A stretch of 64,000 bases of DNA, taken from contig JAIVFI010000038.1 of NCBI GenBank assembly GCA_025558095.1, positions 124,001 through 188,000 of the forward strand. Reading direction: 5' to 3'. Position 1 is the first letter of the stretch; each line of letters starts with the position of its first letter. Below the pieces are notes generated by a model. The model had not been told where the DNA came from and did no database searches. It saw only the letters and a program-made list of their open reading frames with translations. This document shows positions 31,320-41,870 of this stretch, piece by piece. The translations under genes were made by a program, and so were the position numbers. This DNA is from Hyaloraphidium curvatum (lineage: Eukaryota > Monoblepharomycota > Hyaloraphidiomycetes > Hyaloraphidiales > Hyaloraphidiaceae).

Positions 31320-34300
31320 ATGGGCCTGCCGGACAACAACCTGCAGGAGGCGCTCAGCGTCTTCCAGCGGCGGCCCGAGCACGGCGCACCGGGCAGCGCG
31401 GCGCGCGCGGGCGCCGCCGGCGGCTTCCAGTTCGGGCGGCCCGCGCAGGCCGCGTCGGGCGCCGCGTCGCCCGCGCTGTCGACTCCCGGCGCGCCGGCGG
31501 ACACGCAGCATCGCCATGCCGGCGGGGGCGCAGGCGGCGGGCCGGGCTCGGCGCACGGAGACGGGTGGGAGGGCCGCCGAGTTCCGCGGCATTCCTCGGC
31601 GCTCACCGGTGTCTTTTGGGACGGAAGCGCTGGAGCTCGCAGCGGCGGATCCTCCTCGGGGCCGTCAAAGACTTTCTCGTTCAAGATCTCCGGTGGCGGC
31701 AGCGGCGGACCGAGCAACGAGAACCTGGTGCGAACCGGCCCGGGAGCAGCCCCGCTCGGCACCCCTTCCCTGACGGAAGCTCTTCAGTACCGCCACGAGC
31801 CGGCTCGAATGCCCCAGAATGTTCGGCAACAGGCACCGACAATGCCGGCACCCGCCTATCCGGCCCCTTCTCGGCCCGCGCAGGGACCTGACAGGTGGCC
31901 CGACCCGACCCGCCCTTCCTCCTACCAGCCTGCACCGCAGAGCTGGAACCGCCCGGATCAACCTGCCCAACCTCGATACCCGTCGAATCCACCCCCCCAA
32001 CGGATGCCTCTCGCAGCACCTTCCGGCTACGGCAAGCCGGCCGCCGCGCCCGCACAGGCCGAGGACTACGAGCACGTCCGGGTCATCAAGAAGACCACCA
32101 TCGTGACCGAGACGACGGAGAGACGGCAGCTTCAGAAGCGGTCGGACAGCGGGGGAAGCACTGGGAACGCTGCCGGGCCATCGAAGTACGCCCCCGAACC
32201 CGATTTCGGTTGGTATTGGCTCTGTCCGAGGAAGCCTATACTCTGAGCTCCTTCCGCAGACGCAGGCTACGACGACGACTTCAACATGGTGGACGACGAT
32301 GCTCCCATTCCCGCGCCCGCACCGCCCCAGCGCCCGCCCCCGCCGCAGGCGCCGGCGGAAGTCTTTTCCATACCGGACTCGGACGACGACGACGAGGCTC
32401 TCCATTCGCAAGCTCCCGTGGACGCCCCGGAGCCCGAGCCGGAGCACGACGACGAGGGTGGGGAGGACGAGTACGACGAGGAGTTTGGCATTCCCGAGAC
32501 TGCGCTCTTCGATGCCCTGGTATGTCCCTTTCTTGTGCTTGTGGATCGAAACTGGAACGCTACACATTAGGACAACGTCAATCGGAACTCGGAACTCGAC
32601 CACGACGAGGATGGTCCGGACAGGCACGACGAGGGTCCGACTTTCTTCGTGGGTTTGCTTTCCGACATCATGGACGCCCAACTAACCTCTGTCGCAGGAT
32701 GGCGACGGTTTTGTGGCTCCGCCACCGTACTCCGCTCATGATCCGAATCCAAGGGCGAACCTCCATGTCGCTCCGAATCGGCAACCGGTTCCGCGCGAGG
32801 AAGATCTGTCTTCGGTAAGCTCGACATTCGAATGGATCCCCAGCACCTGATCTAATGCAACCGCAGATGACACCCCAAGAACTCCTCGCGCTCAAGAAGA
32901 AGCTCACAGACGAGGACTTCCAAGTCGTCTCGGAGCTCTTCAACGGCGATCCGTCTTTGCAGGCCCAACTCCTCGACCGTCAAGGACGCATTCGGCAGAA
33001 GCTCCTTCGCATCGACGAGGCAATCCTCAGCGCGGCAAGGCGAGGTGCTGCCGGCCCCGCCCTCGCCGCCCGAGGTGGCGCTGCTTACGGGGCGCCGGCT
33101 GCGGATCGGGCATTCGGCTACGGCAACGAGGCGAATCAGCCCGCTCCGCGCTTTTTGCCTGAACCGAGACTTAACCAGCAGCCCAATCAGAGGCCGCCTG
33201 TCCCGGCCCCGGTGGATGGTCCTCAGCGACCTCGCACGAGCTTGCCCGAAAGCAGGGCAGCCCCGGCTCCTCCCGCCCAGCAACCTCGTCTCTCCCTCCC
33301 TCCCCCGTCGCGTGCACCGCCGGGACCCGCACCGCTTCCCGTGCAGCAGGAAGAGCGCCCCGCCGAGCCGGAGAAGAAGTACGACTGGGACCGCGACGTG
33401 CTCAAGGCGCTCCGGCAGTACTTCAAGCTGGACCGGTTCCGCAGCAACCAGCTCGAGGCGATCAATGCGACGCTGTGCAAGGAGGATGTCTTTGTGCTCA
33501 TGCCCACGGGAGGCGGCAAGAGTTTGTGCTTTCAGGCAGGTTGCCTGCCGTGCCATCCTGTTCCCCGCTTACGACCCGTCTTGCAGCTGCCGGCCGTCAT
33601 CTCGAAAGCCAGGGACAATGCCATCACCTTCGTCGTCTCTCCGCTGCTGTCCCTGATCAAGGACCAGGTTTCGAAGCTTCTCTCGAACAACATCCCGACC
33701 GACAACCTCAGCGGGTCGATCACCCCTGCCAAGCAGAAGGCCATCCTTGATTGTGAGTGAAATTCCATCGCTGGCTCGCTCGCTGTTGATTTGGCGCGCA
33801 CAAAAGCGCTTCTGAACCCCAACTGCACGACCGTCCTCGTTTACACCACCCCCGAGATGCTGGTCAAGTCGGACCGCCTCAAGAGCGTCCTCCAAGCCCT
33901 CTACAAGCAGAACCGTCTCGCACGGTTCGTCGTCGATGAGGCGCACTGCGGTGAGCTTCTCCGTGCCTTTTGTCACTCGAGTGCCTCAATCTGCTTCTAC
34001 TCAGTGTCGCAGTGGGGACACGATTTCCGTCCCGACTACAAGGAACTCGGGTTCTTCAAGCGGTGCATATGTCGCGATGCTCGACCCAGCAGTGGCGCTG
34101 ATCCGCACCTCGCAGAGACTATCCCCGCACTCCGGTCATGGCATTGACGGCGACGGCCAACCTGCAAGTGCGCGGTGGGTGCCGGTGCTTTCTGTGTTCG
34201 GAGACGGTACGCCTGAACCTTCGTCTTGCAGCTGACATCAAGCACGTGCTTGCGATCCGGCCCCGGGAGATCGTGCAGTCCTTCAACCGGCCGAACCTCT

Positions 34301-36280
34301 CCTACACGGTCCGCCCCAAGCCCAAGAACGTCGACGCCGACATGGTCTCGTGGATCAACACTCACTATCCCGGGAACGTCTGCGGTATCATCTACTGCAC
34401 GAGCCAGCGGGCGTGCGACGAGGTCAGCGACCGGCTCAAGGTGGAGCTCGCATGCAGTCCGCCCTTTCGTCTGCTGACCAGCGTTCGGTACAGAACAAAT
34501 ACGGCCTCAAGACGAGCTCGTACCACGCCGGCATGGACAAGAAGGACAGGTCTCGCATCCAGGAGGAGTGGATCAAGGGCGTTTTCAACATCATCGTCGC
34601 AACCGTCGCTTTCGGAATGGGTTCGTTTGCATTCGGCCAATGTGTCGCCGAGCTCACCATCCCTTGTCCCAGGAATCGACAAGCCCGATGTCCGATTCAT
34701 CATCCACTACTCGCTCCCGCAGTCTATGGAAGGCTACTACCAGGAGACCGGGCGCGCGGGTCGAGATGGGAAGGAATCCAAGTGCATCCTGTTCTACTCG
34801 TTCAAGGACAAGGGCACTGTGCGTGCGGGCATTCGGCTGTCCTCTTTTGTTGCTCAGACTGGCCCCACAGATCGAGTTCCTCATCGACAAGGGGCAGGGC
34901 AACGCGGACCAGAAGGAACGACAACGGACCGCCCTTCGGCGGGTGCTCGGTTACTGCGAGAACCGCACCGACTGCCGCAAGGTCGAGCTGCTGCGCTACT
35001 TCAACGAAACCAACAAGCGGCCCGAGGATGTCTGCCGCGGCCGCTGCGACAACTGCCTCGTGAACCAGGAGCTGGGTCCCCCCGAGGTGCTGGACCTGAC
35101 CGAGGCGGCGAGGACCCTCATCCAGCTCGGTGCGTCCTTCGCGGCGCACGTTCGCATTCCGTGCTCACTGTGGGCTCCCTGCAGTGGACACGGTCGGCCA
35201 CCGCAAGGTGACGGCGGTTCAGTGCGTCGACATCTGGCGCGGCGCCAAGGCGGCGCGGATCGACGGCATCCCCGGCTTCGGCGCCGGCAAGGACTTTTCC
35301 AAGACGGACGCCGAGCGCATCATTCACCAGCTCATCATCGAGGACCTGGTGGGGGAGTCGGTGGAGAAGAACACGCACCAGTTCATCACGAGCTACGTCA
35401 AGGTGCGTTGTGTTGCGGGGCTCGAAGCCGGCGTGTGCTGCGGGGCTCGAAGCCGGCGTGTGCTCATCGTCCCGCCGCTGCAGCCGACCAACGCCGGCAT
35501 GCGCTTCCTCAACAATCCCCGAGCCGAGTTCAAGATGGGCATGAACCGGCCGCGGGCAAAGCGGCAGCCCGCGGACGGCGACGGCAAAAAGGGCGCGGGC
35601 AAGGCCGCCAAGGCGCCGGCCAAGCGGAAGCGGTCGGACCCCGGGCCGGAGGACGAGACGGACGAGGAGCCGACGCAGCGGATCAGGGTCAGCGACGAGA
35701 TCGCGAAGCGGTGCTTCGACGAGATGAGGGCGCTGCGGACCTCCGTGGGTATTGATCGCTTGGACGGCATTTGCTATTTCTGATCACGGCCGTGCAGATC
35801 TGCCAGCAGCAGAAGCTGCAGAACAAGACCGTCTTCACGGACATGCAGCTCAGGGAGATTGTGGGCCTTGAACTTGCAATTCAAAGCTCCTGCTGACGGC
35901 ATACTCCTCGCAGGCGAAGCTCCTCCCTGCCAACGACTCGGAATTCCGCAAGCTCTCGTGGCTCAAGGACGTCCAGCACCAGAAGTTCGGCATGCCCTTC
36001 CTCGCGATCGCGCAAAAGTACCGCCGCGAGCAGGAGGCCGAGAACGAGGATCGGGAGAGGGGAAGCAAGCCGGCCAAGCGGCTGTCGAAGTTGGTGTCTT
36101 TTGGCAGCGGGGTTCTGATGGTGGGAATGCTGACGGTTCCGCCGCAGCGGCAAGGCCCAGAAGGACCGCGCCTCGCTCGACGACTTCCGCTACGGCTCGA
36201 AAAAGGACTCGAACTCCAAGAGGGATTCCGGCGGCAGGGGCGACGACGGCATCATGGGCATGCCGGCCGTCCGACGCTAG
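31320..36280 (+). CDS. RecQ-family DNA helicase (BLM/Sgs1-like) with long disordered N terminus
   Basis: The gene has more than a dozen exons. The N-terminal part (from ATG 31320) is Pro/Gln/Ser-rich with acidic patches, as in Sgs1/BLM. The helicase begins near [19 protein letters not shown], with motif [13 protein letters not shown], motif II VDEAHC (split by an intron), [61 protein letters not shown] and [10 protein letters not shown]. The RecQ-C-terminal zinc site cysteines appear in [10 protein letters not shown] and CRGRCDNC. A winged-helix region follows ([15 protein letters not shown]) and then a basic linker and an HRDC-like end ([16 protein letters not shown]). Introns are 40-90 bases. 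Role: 3'-5' unwinding in recombination and replication-fork repair. Exact exon ends before 33000 are uncertain. Confidence 0.88.
35414..35463 (+). repeat. Perfect tandem duplication of 25 bases inside a RecQ intron
   Basis: Two identical, adjacent 25-base units (TGCGGGGCTCGAAGCCGGCG plus five bases) lie after the SYVK exon end and before the exon encoding [12 protein letters not shown]. Identity is complete, so the duplication is young or recently homogenised. It lengthens the intron but leaves the splice sites alone. Confidence 0.8.
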
Positions 36281-36338
36281 CACGCTCCCGCTATGGCTCT
36301 GATCTGACTCGTGGTCATTACACCTCTGGCTCTGCACA

Positions 36339-36851
36339 TCACCCCGCTTCGCCCCGCGTCAGTCCCAAGCCCGCGTCCTGGATGATGTGTTCCACCCGCG
36401 ATATCTCGAGCTCCTGCCTCAGGTCCGCGAGGAAGGCCGCGGGGTCCTGCTCGGCGGTTGTGGCGCCTCCGGAGTTGGCGGAGGATCGTGTGGAGCGCAC
36501 CGAGGCTGCGGTGCTCGTCCCGGAAACGCTCCCCGGGGGTTTCGACGCCACCGACGCCGGAGACGGCGGGGTCGTCTGAGCACGAGTCTGAGGGCGGGGC
36601 TCGTCCTGCGGAGGCGCGGCCGTCTCGCCGTCGTGGCCGTAGCCGTACTGCCCCGTCCCCGCCTTCTTGGACGCCCGGGATCGGTGGTGCAGGAGGATTG
36701 CCAGGGCGGCGAGGACGACGAGGGCCAGGGCGACGACGCCGACGGTGACGGTGATGGCGAGGCTCGCGGCGTCCGAGGGCGAAGGGGTTGTGGTGGGGTA
36801 GGTGATCGTTGCCGTCTGGGGCCTGGACGAGGACGAGGATGGAGAGGCCAT
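36339..36851 (-). CDS. Small single-pass membrane protein with Ser/Thr-rich ectodomain
   Basis: A single exon encodes 170 residues. About 30 Ser/Thr/Pro-rich residues precede one strong transmembrane helix (LAITVTVGVVALALVVLAAL, residues about 30-52) followed by HHRSRASKK, a basic stop-transfer. The tail is Pro/Ser/Thr-rich and ends with a predicted helix (AAFLADLRQELEISRVEHII). This layout resembles fungal wall-stress sensor-like or Mid2-like proteins in miniature, but there is no cysteine domain and no real homology evidence. It is convergent with RecQ, 58 bases apart. Confidence 0.6.
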   Translation of the reverse strand: MASPSSSSSRPQTATITYPTTTPSPSDAASLAITVTVGVVALALVVLAALAILLHHRSRASKKAGTGQYGYGHDGETAAPPQDEPRPQTRAQTTPPSPASVASKPPGSVSGTSTAASVRSTRSSANSGGATTAEQDPAAFLADLRQELEISRVEHIIQDAGLGLTRGEAG

Positions 36852-37170
36852 TCTTTGGGAGCAGAGATGAACGTGGCGCTGGTTGAGCGGGGGAGATGCT
36901 GGACTCGGGCGACAGATAACGCCTCACGCGGCGGTGGGGGCGGCAGGTCGCACCAGGCCCGCGGCGGCAGGATGCCGCGCTCCGGAAACCCCTGTTCCTG
37001 GGCGTGCTGTTAACGACCATGCTGCCGGGCTCTCCGAATGCGCGAATGCAATGTTCGCTGAGCTGTCCAGCGCGAGGCTTCCGGGACCGCTGCGGCGAGC
37101 GCCCTTGCCACGCACAACTCTCTAGCCGCGCCCTCCGTGTTATGCGCCGCCGAGGGCGCCGACGAAGATA
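36852..37170. promoter_or_regulatory. Intergenic stretch between divergent membrane-protein and sulfotransferase-like genes
   Basis: About 319 bases between start codons 36851 (minus) and 37171 (plus). I see no conserved box, repeat or RNA gene. It must contain both promoters by position. Confidence 0.4.
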
Positions 37171-38975
37171 ATGAAACGCACCGGGCCGCAGTCGGCGGCG
37201 CGGTGGACGCTGAGCCTGCGGGCGCGGCGGCGGCTGTCCGCGCTGCTCGCGGCGGCCGCGCTGCTCGCGCTGGCGGCCGTCGCGTGGGCGACGAGCGGCG
37301 GCGGCGGCGAGTGCCCCGAGCTGCCCGCGGACGCCGGCGGGGACGACCTCGAAAGGCTGCGCACCGCCGACGTGCCCGAGCGCTGCCGCAGGAGGGCGCC
37401 GAGCCCCGGGTTTCTCTACTGGTTCACAAAGGTCGTGTCGTCGCCAGAGCACAGGCTGCGCGACCGCAGGAAGGCGGAGGCGGCGGGGGGCGGCAGTATG
37501 GACGGGCAGAGGGACGGTTCCGGGGCACCCGGGGAACTCGAACAGGAACGGGAGCGCGCTCCCGAGGCGCCCCCAGAGCCGCCGCCCGGCCCGCCGCCGG
37601 ACCCCCCGCCCGCGAAGCGGCGCGGCCCAGACCCGGAGGACATTTTGCGCCCCATCGTGGCCGAGCTGCGCGGGCGGCAGGAGCGTGACCTGCGCGCCGA
37701 CGAGCGCTACTTCCTCGAGACGCTGCCGGCGGACAGGAGGCGCTTCGACAGGGACATGGAGGAGTTTACCTACCGGAAGCGGAAGCACGACGCCGCCATG
37801 GAGGCGTGGCGGGAGAAGCAGAAAGCGGAGGGGCCCGAGGCCGCCGGCGCGCAGCCGCCGCGGCTGGACGTGGCCCCGCCCATGGCCCCGCTCTCCGTAA
37901 ACGACACCGTCGTCGGTGCGCTCCTGGAGCGCTTCAGGGACGTGGCTGCGGGGAAGTACCGCTTCGAGCCCGGGCACGCGATCGCCATCTTTGGCCTTCC
38001 GCGGAGCGGCTCCACCGTGCTCTTCAACATGGTCCGGCTGCTGGTGCGCGACGTGGATCCCAACGTCGTGTCGGGGTTCTCGGTACCGTTCGACAAGATC
38101 CTCGAGTGGAAGAAGGTCAGCGTGAGCGTGGTGACCAAGCTGCACGAGCTCGCCAAGCCCAAGAAGCTGGAGAGCGGCGAGGAGGACCTCGAGGGCTTTT
38201 ACCGGGAGCACGAGGTGCTGGACGGCGTCGTCTTTAGCCACCGGAATCCGGGCGGGCTGGTATGCAGCTGGTGCCACCTCCTAGGCGACGAAAAGTGCAG
38301 GCCGCCAAAGGACGAGGACGAAAAGAGCGCCAAGCTGTCCATCTTCAAGGCCAGCACGCGGCAAAAGTGCCGCAGGTGAGTTGCTCCATGACGGGCGCCC
38401 GGTTCCATGTCCTCACGCCGCGTTCGCAGGATCATGTCGATCCAGAACAACCTGTACCGCAACCTATACCCCCTCGTCCTCTACGACTTCAACTACGAGA
38501 CCGAGATCGCCGCCCGCCCCACCTCCCCAAACGGCACCGCCGTCTTCGACCCCGTCGGCAACGCCGACCACCGCCGCGTGCTCTCGACCCTGGCGCACCT
38601 GCGCCTGCTCCTGGGGCTCGACGACCGCGTGGACGACTGGACGCTGGTCAAGCTGGCGCGGGAGATGGTGATGATCCGGGCCGTGAGCATCCCCGTCAAG
38701 GGGAAGCACCCCGCGGACTGGGAGCATCCCACCACCCTCATGCACGTGGGTTCCCCGCGCCCGACCGCCCGGGATCAGGCTGACGTTCGTCTTCGGGCCT
38801 GCAGCACAACCACGTCTCGGCCTACGCGCCCGGGCAGGACCTCGCGGGCGTCTCCAACGCCCTGGTGCCGTCCAAGATCGCCAAGGAGGACTGCAAGGAG
38901 ATCGGGAAGGCGTTGACACTGGACCGCAACTGCAACATCTGGATGACGCGGAACGGGAGGTGGATCGGGGTCTGA
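37171..38975 (+). CDS. Type II membrane protein with sulfotransferase-like P-loop domain
   Basis: Exons 37171-38375, 38430-38745 and 38805-38975 have matching phases and give 563 residues. A basic N terminus and one hydrophobic helix (LSALLAAAALLALAAVAWAT, about residues 23-42) make a signal anchor. A stem of about 220 residues follows with a Pro-rich run. The catalytic-type domain begins with HAIAIFGLPRSGSTVLFNMV, where PRSGST is the 5'-phosphosulfate loop of sulfotransferases. A VVFSHRNPGGLVCSW stretch may supply the 3'-phosphate-binding Arg/Ser. Topology fits a Golgi enzyme acting on glycans or proteins. The rest of the domain is divergent from known subfamilies, so the acceptor and even activity are uncertain. 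Confidence 0.65.
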
Positions 38976-39022
38976 GTTCGCTCGGAAGGCTTTGTCGCGC
39001 ATGTACGGTGCGCATCTAATCT

Positions 39023-39607
39023 TCATCGGGATACCTGGTCTCCAGCGGTGCTCGCCGTTCCGCCCTCGAGCGACATGCGGAAGTAGATCGCGTCCAGCAT
39101 CGGAATCCCGTTCTCGTACACCTCCTCGCCCGGTTTCCACCCATACCGCTTGGGGAAAAAGTCCTGCTCGATGTGGTCCATCCGGAACCCCCTCCTGAGG
39201 TAGAAGCGGATGTTGTCGATGGCGCAGTCCGCCGTGCCGACCAGCAGCGCCTTCTTCCCCCTGCGTTTGGCCTCCTCCACGACGTGCCGGACCAGGGCGA
39301 CCCCCGCCCCTTTCCCCTGGTGCGCCTCCGCGACCGCGAGGTGCAAAAGCTCCGCTTCCCCGTCCGGCATGTCGAAATCGACCGTCGCGGCGCCGACCGT
39401 CTCCCCCGTGGCATCGCAGGCCGCAAACAGCCCGCCTTCCCGGACGCGTTCGGCGACGACGCGTTCGAGGACGTCGTCCTGTTCCTCGGTCAGGCGGAGG
39501 ATCGGGACGAGCGACGGGAGCGTGGAGAGGGCCACGGCGCGGACCGTGGTGCCGCTTCCAGGTGCTTGAAGTTGGGAGGAAGGGGTGGGAGGCGGTCGTT
39601 CTGCCAT
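39023..39607 (-). CDS. GNAT-family N-acetyltransferase
   Basis: A single exon encodes 194 residues. The acetyl-CoA-binding signature is clear: ELLHLAVAEAHQGKGAGVAL, where Q-G-K-G-x-G/A is motif A, followed by the helix RHVVEEAKRRGKKALLVGTA and then IRFYLRRGFRMDHIEQDFF (motif B, NxxFYxxxGF type). There is an N-terminal strand set (TVRAVALSTLPSLVPILRL) and a short C-terminal extension. The acceptor cannot be deduced. It lies downstream of, and in the same direction as, the DGAT2 gene, 109 bases apart. Confidence 0.8.
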   Translation of the reverse strand: MAERPPPTPSSQLQAPGSGTTVRAVALSTLPSLVPILRLTEEQDDVLERVVAERVREGGLFAACDATGETVGAATVDFDMPDGEAELLHLAVAEAHQGKGAGVALVRHVVEEAKRRGKKALLVGTADCAIDNIRFYLRRGFRMDHIEQDFFPKRYGWKPGEEVYENGIPMLDAIYFRMSLEGGTASTAGDQVSR

Positions 39608-39716
39608 CCTCAGACCGGGAAGGAATGGGAGACTCTGGATCGTTGCTTCTGGGATGGATGACGTCGGATACCCGGCCCGAGGGAATCGCTATACTGGAAT
39701 CCAATTCCTGCACCTT

Positions 39717-40826
39717 CTACAAGATCTCCAGCTCCCGATCACCGAAGCCGAACCGGCCCTTGTTCCTCTCGAACACACCCCTGACCGCCTCCACGTATCT
39801 TCCGTGCCACAAGTCGATGTCCTCCACCGTCGGCTGCTCGATCGTCGGCAGCTTGAGCGGCGCTCCCCAGACGGTGTCCAGCGCCACCGGCAGCGGCACG
39901 AAGGGTGAAAAGAAGCCGAACACCAGGGGAACGATGATCTTGGTCCGGCGGAGGAGGTCCAGCCTGAACTTTGTCAAAAGAGGCTTCGGTGGGGTCCAAT
40001 AGGTATCGGATTCAGAGAAGGCATATCCCGGCACGATTGTGTACCCGTGTTGAAGTGAGTATTTGATGAAACCCTTCCGCTTCTTGAGGTAGATGCGCTC
40101 TCTGCCCTTAGTAAGGATGATGATCTCCTCCGATCCTCCCGGCAGGAGCCCGAACGGGACCCTTTCCCTCAGGAGCGCCTTGAAGCTCTCCCTCGCAGCC
40201 GGCCGAACGCACCCGAAAAGTTGGAGGAACGTCCGGATAAAGGGCAGATACCAGAGAAGGGGCTCGGCCACTCCTGTGGGCGTATAACCTTTCCCGCGCA
40301 GCATGCCGGGGACAAAGTCCTTCTCCGCGCCGGCAAAGAAGCGGGCGGCGCCGTTGAGCACGAAGGAGTAAGGAATCAGCCCATGGGGATGGAGCGCCCA
40401 CAGACTGCCGGGGCCTGCACCGCGTCGCGATGGTCAGCACGGAAAATCTTCATCGGCAATGAGGCACATACCTCCCAACGCCTCCTCCACCTCCTTCTCG
40501 ACGTGCATCGTGGCGTGGCGGAACCAGTGCGACATAAACAAGATCCATCTTGTGAACTTCGGCTCTTGATCGAAGTCAACGGCATACGACGCGACGACGC
40601 CGCCGAGGAGTGCTCCGAAGGCAAACTTCCAACGCAGCCAGAAGAATATGGCCAGCATCGGCGGGAAGAAGATCCCGCAAAACCACGTTGCCAGGAGGGT
40701 CAGGAGCGCGACCAGGCCGAGGAATCGGTCGCCCAGGGAGCCGGAGCCCTTGAGCGTCGAGGAGTAGAAGTCATCGGCGTCCGATTCGGCGGCTTTCGCG
40801 GACTGCGACCGCGTTTTCGGGGGCAT
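39717..40826 (-). CDS. DGAT2: Diacylglycerol acyltransferase, DGAT2 family
   Basis: Exons 40826-40472 and 40414-39717 join in phase to give 350 residues. A short cytosolic N terminus is followed by a hydrophobic hairpin (FLGLVALLTLLATWFCGIFF and PPMLAIFFWLRW). The active-site motif HPHG (in LWALHPHGLIPYSF) is intact right after the intron. Later family motifs include the RESFKALL segment, FGLLPGGSEEII (family GG-x-x-E), KKRKGFIKYSLQHG, VPGYAFSESDTY and FFSPFVPLPV. DGAT2 enzymes sit in the endoplasmic reticulum and lipid-droplet surface and make triacylglycerol from diacylglycerol and acyl-CoA. Mono- or wax-ester acyltransferase activity within the same family cannot be excluded. The ATG at 40826 is the first true ATG. 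Confidence 0.9.
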
Positions 40827-41870
40827 TTTTTGTCGTTGCAATTGTGTGCGGTCTGCGCCGCGATCACCTGCTGCCGCCTGTCCACCTCACATCGATCGGC
40901 CGGCCACCACGTCTCACAACTCGTTTCGCCTGCTGTGATCCACGAGAACACGCCAATGCTCTTCTCTTCTTCTTCATCACCAGGGGCTTTGGCATTTTGA
41001 TGTTGTGGCGGGCGACGAGAGACAATCGGTACCGAGGCCGAGAAAAAGCGGACACCACCAATTTCGGGGATGGACAACTAGCGTCGTAGTGTGCCTCCAT
41101 AAGGTCTCCCACGAACAAAGCCAGACTCGGATTTGGTGCTGGGCCCTCGTTGAGGTCGGTGGCAAATTGGGTGGAAGATCCTCACTCGGGTTCCAGCAAC
41201 CGCTTTTCAGGGCGAAAGTCTCCTGACAAGCTTCTTCCATCGATTGCCGACTACTCTCATAGTCCCACCCAATCAATAGCTTGCTGCCTGCGGGTTGCGA
41301 GACTGCGATGTTCGTCGGAGACCCTGAACTTTGAGGCGGGACACGAGTTCCAGATCAGCAGATGTCGCACGTATTCGTCCGGAAACCCATCAAGGAAAGC
41401 TCGTGATGGGCACATGGGGCAGGGGAAACGCGTTGGCACTCCGTCGCTGCTAGTCTTGCAATGCGAGTGCGATCCAGGCTCGCGCTTCTCGATGGAAGCC
41501 TGACCGCCTTCGGGTCCTGCCGCCACCCGAGAGTGGGACACCCCTTGCTAATTCCGGGCCCGAGCGTCGGACTGGGCCGCGCAGCTTCCGCACGATTCCT
41601 TGCGGTTCCCCGGACTTGCCGGCGTGCCCCGGCGCGAGGCGTTCGACGGGGCGGGGATATCCTCCGCGCCAGCCGGCCCGCGCATCGCCGCACTCGTCGT
41701 CGCCACCATCACTGCTCGGCCACTCGGGCCGCGGGACCGCGTGTCGCCGACCGCGTACGCCCGACGATCGACGCCCAAGCGTATCGCGCGGGGCTTCTGG
41801 GCCGCGGCCGCCGCCGCTGAGCCGAGACCGCCGACCGCCCGTGACCGCCCGCCGACGCCCAGTCACGCCA
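40827..41870. promoter_or_regulatory. About 1 kb intergenic interval between divergent DGAT2 and homeodomain-like genes
   Basis: No open frame here has splice signals, codon pattern or a domain. Base composition is near-neutral to about 41300 and then becomes GC-rich towards the homeodomain-like gene. I looked for tRNA-like sequence and simple repeats and saw none. Long regulatory sequence would fit a transcription-factor gene. Confidence 0.4.
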
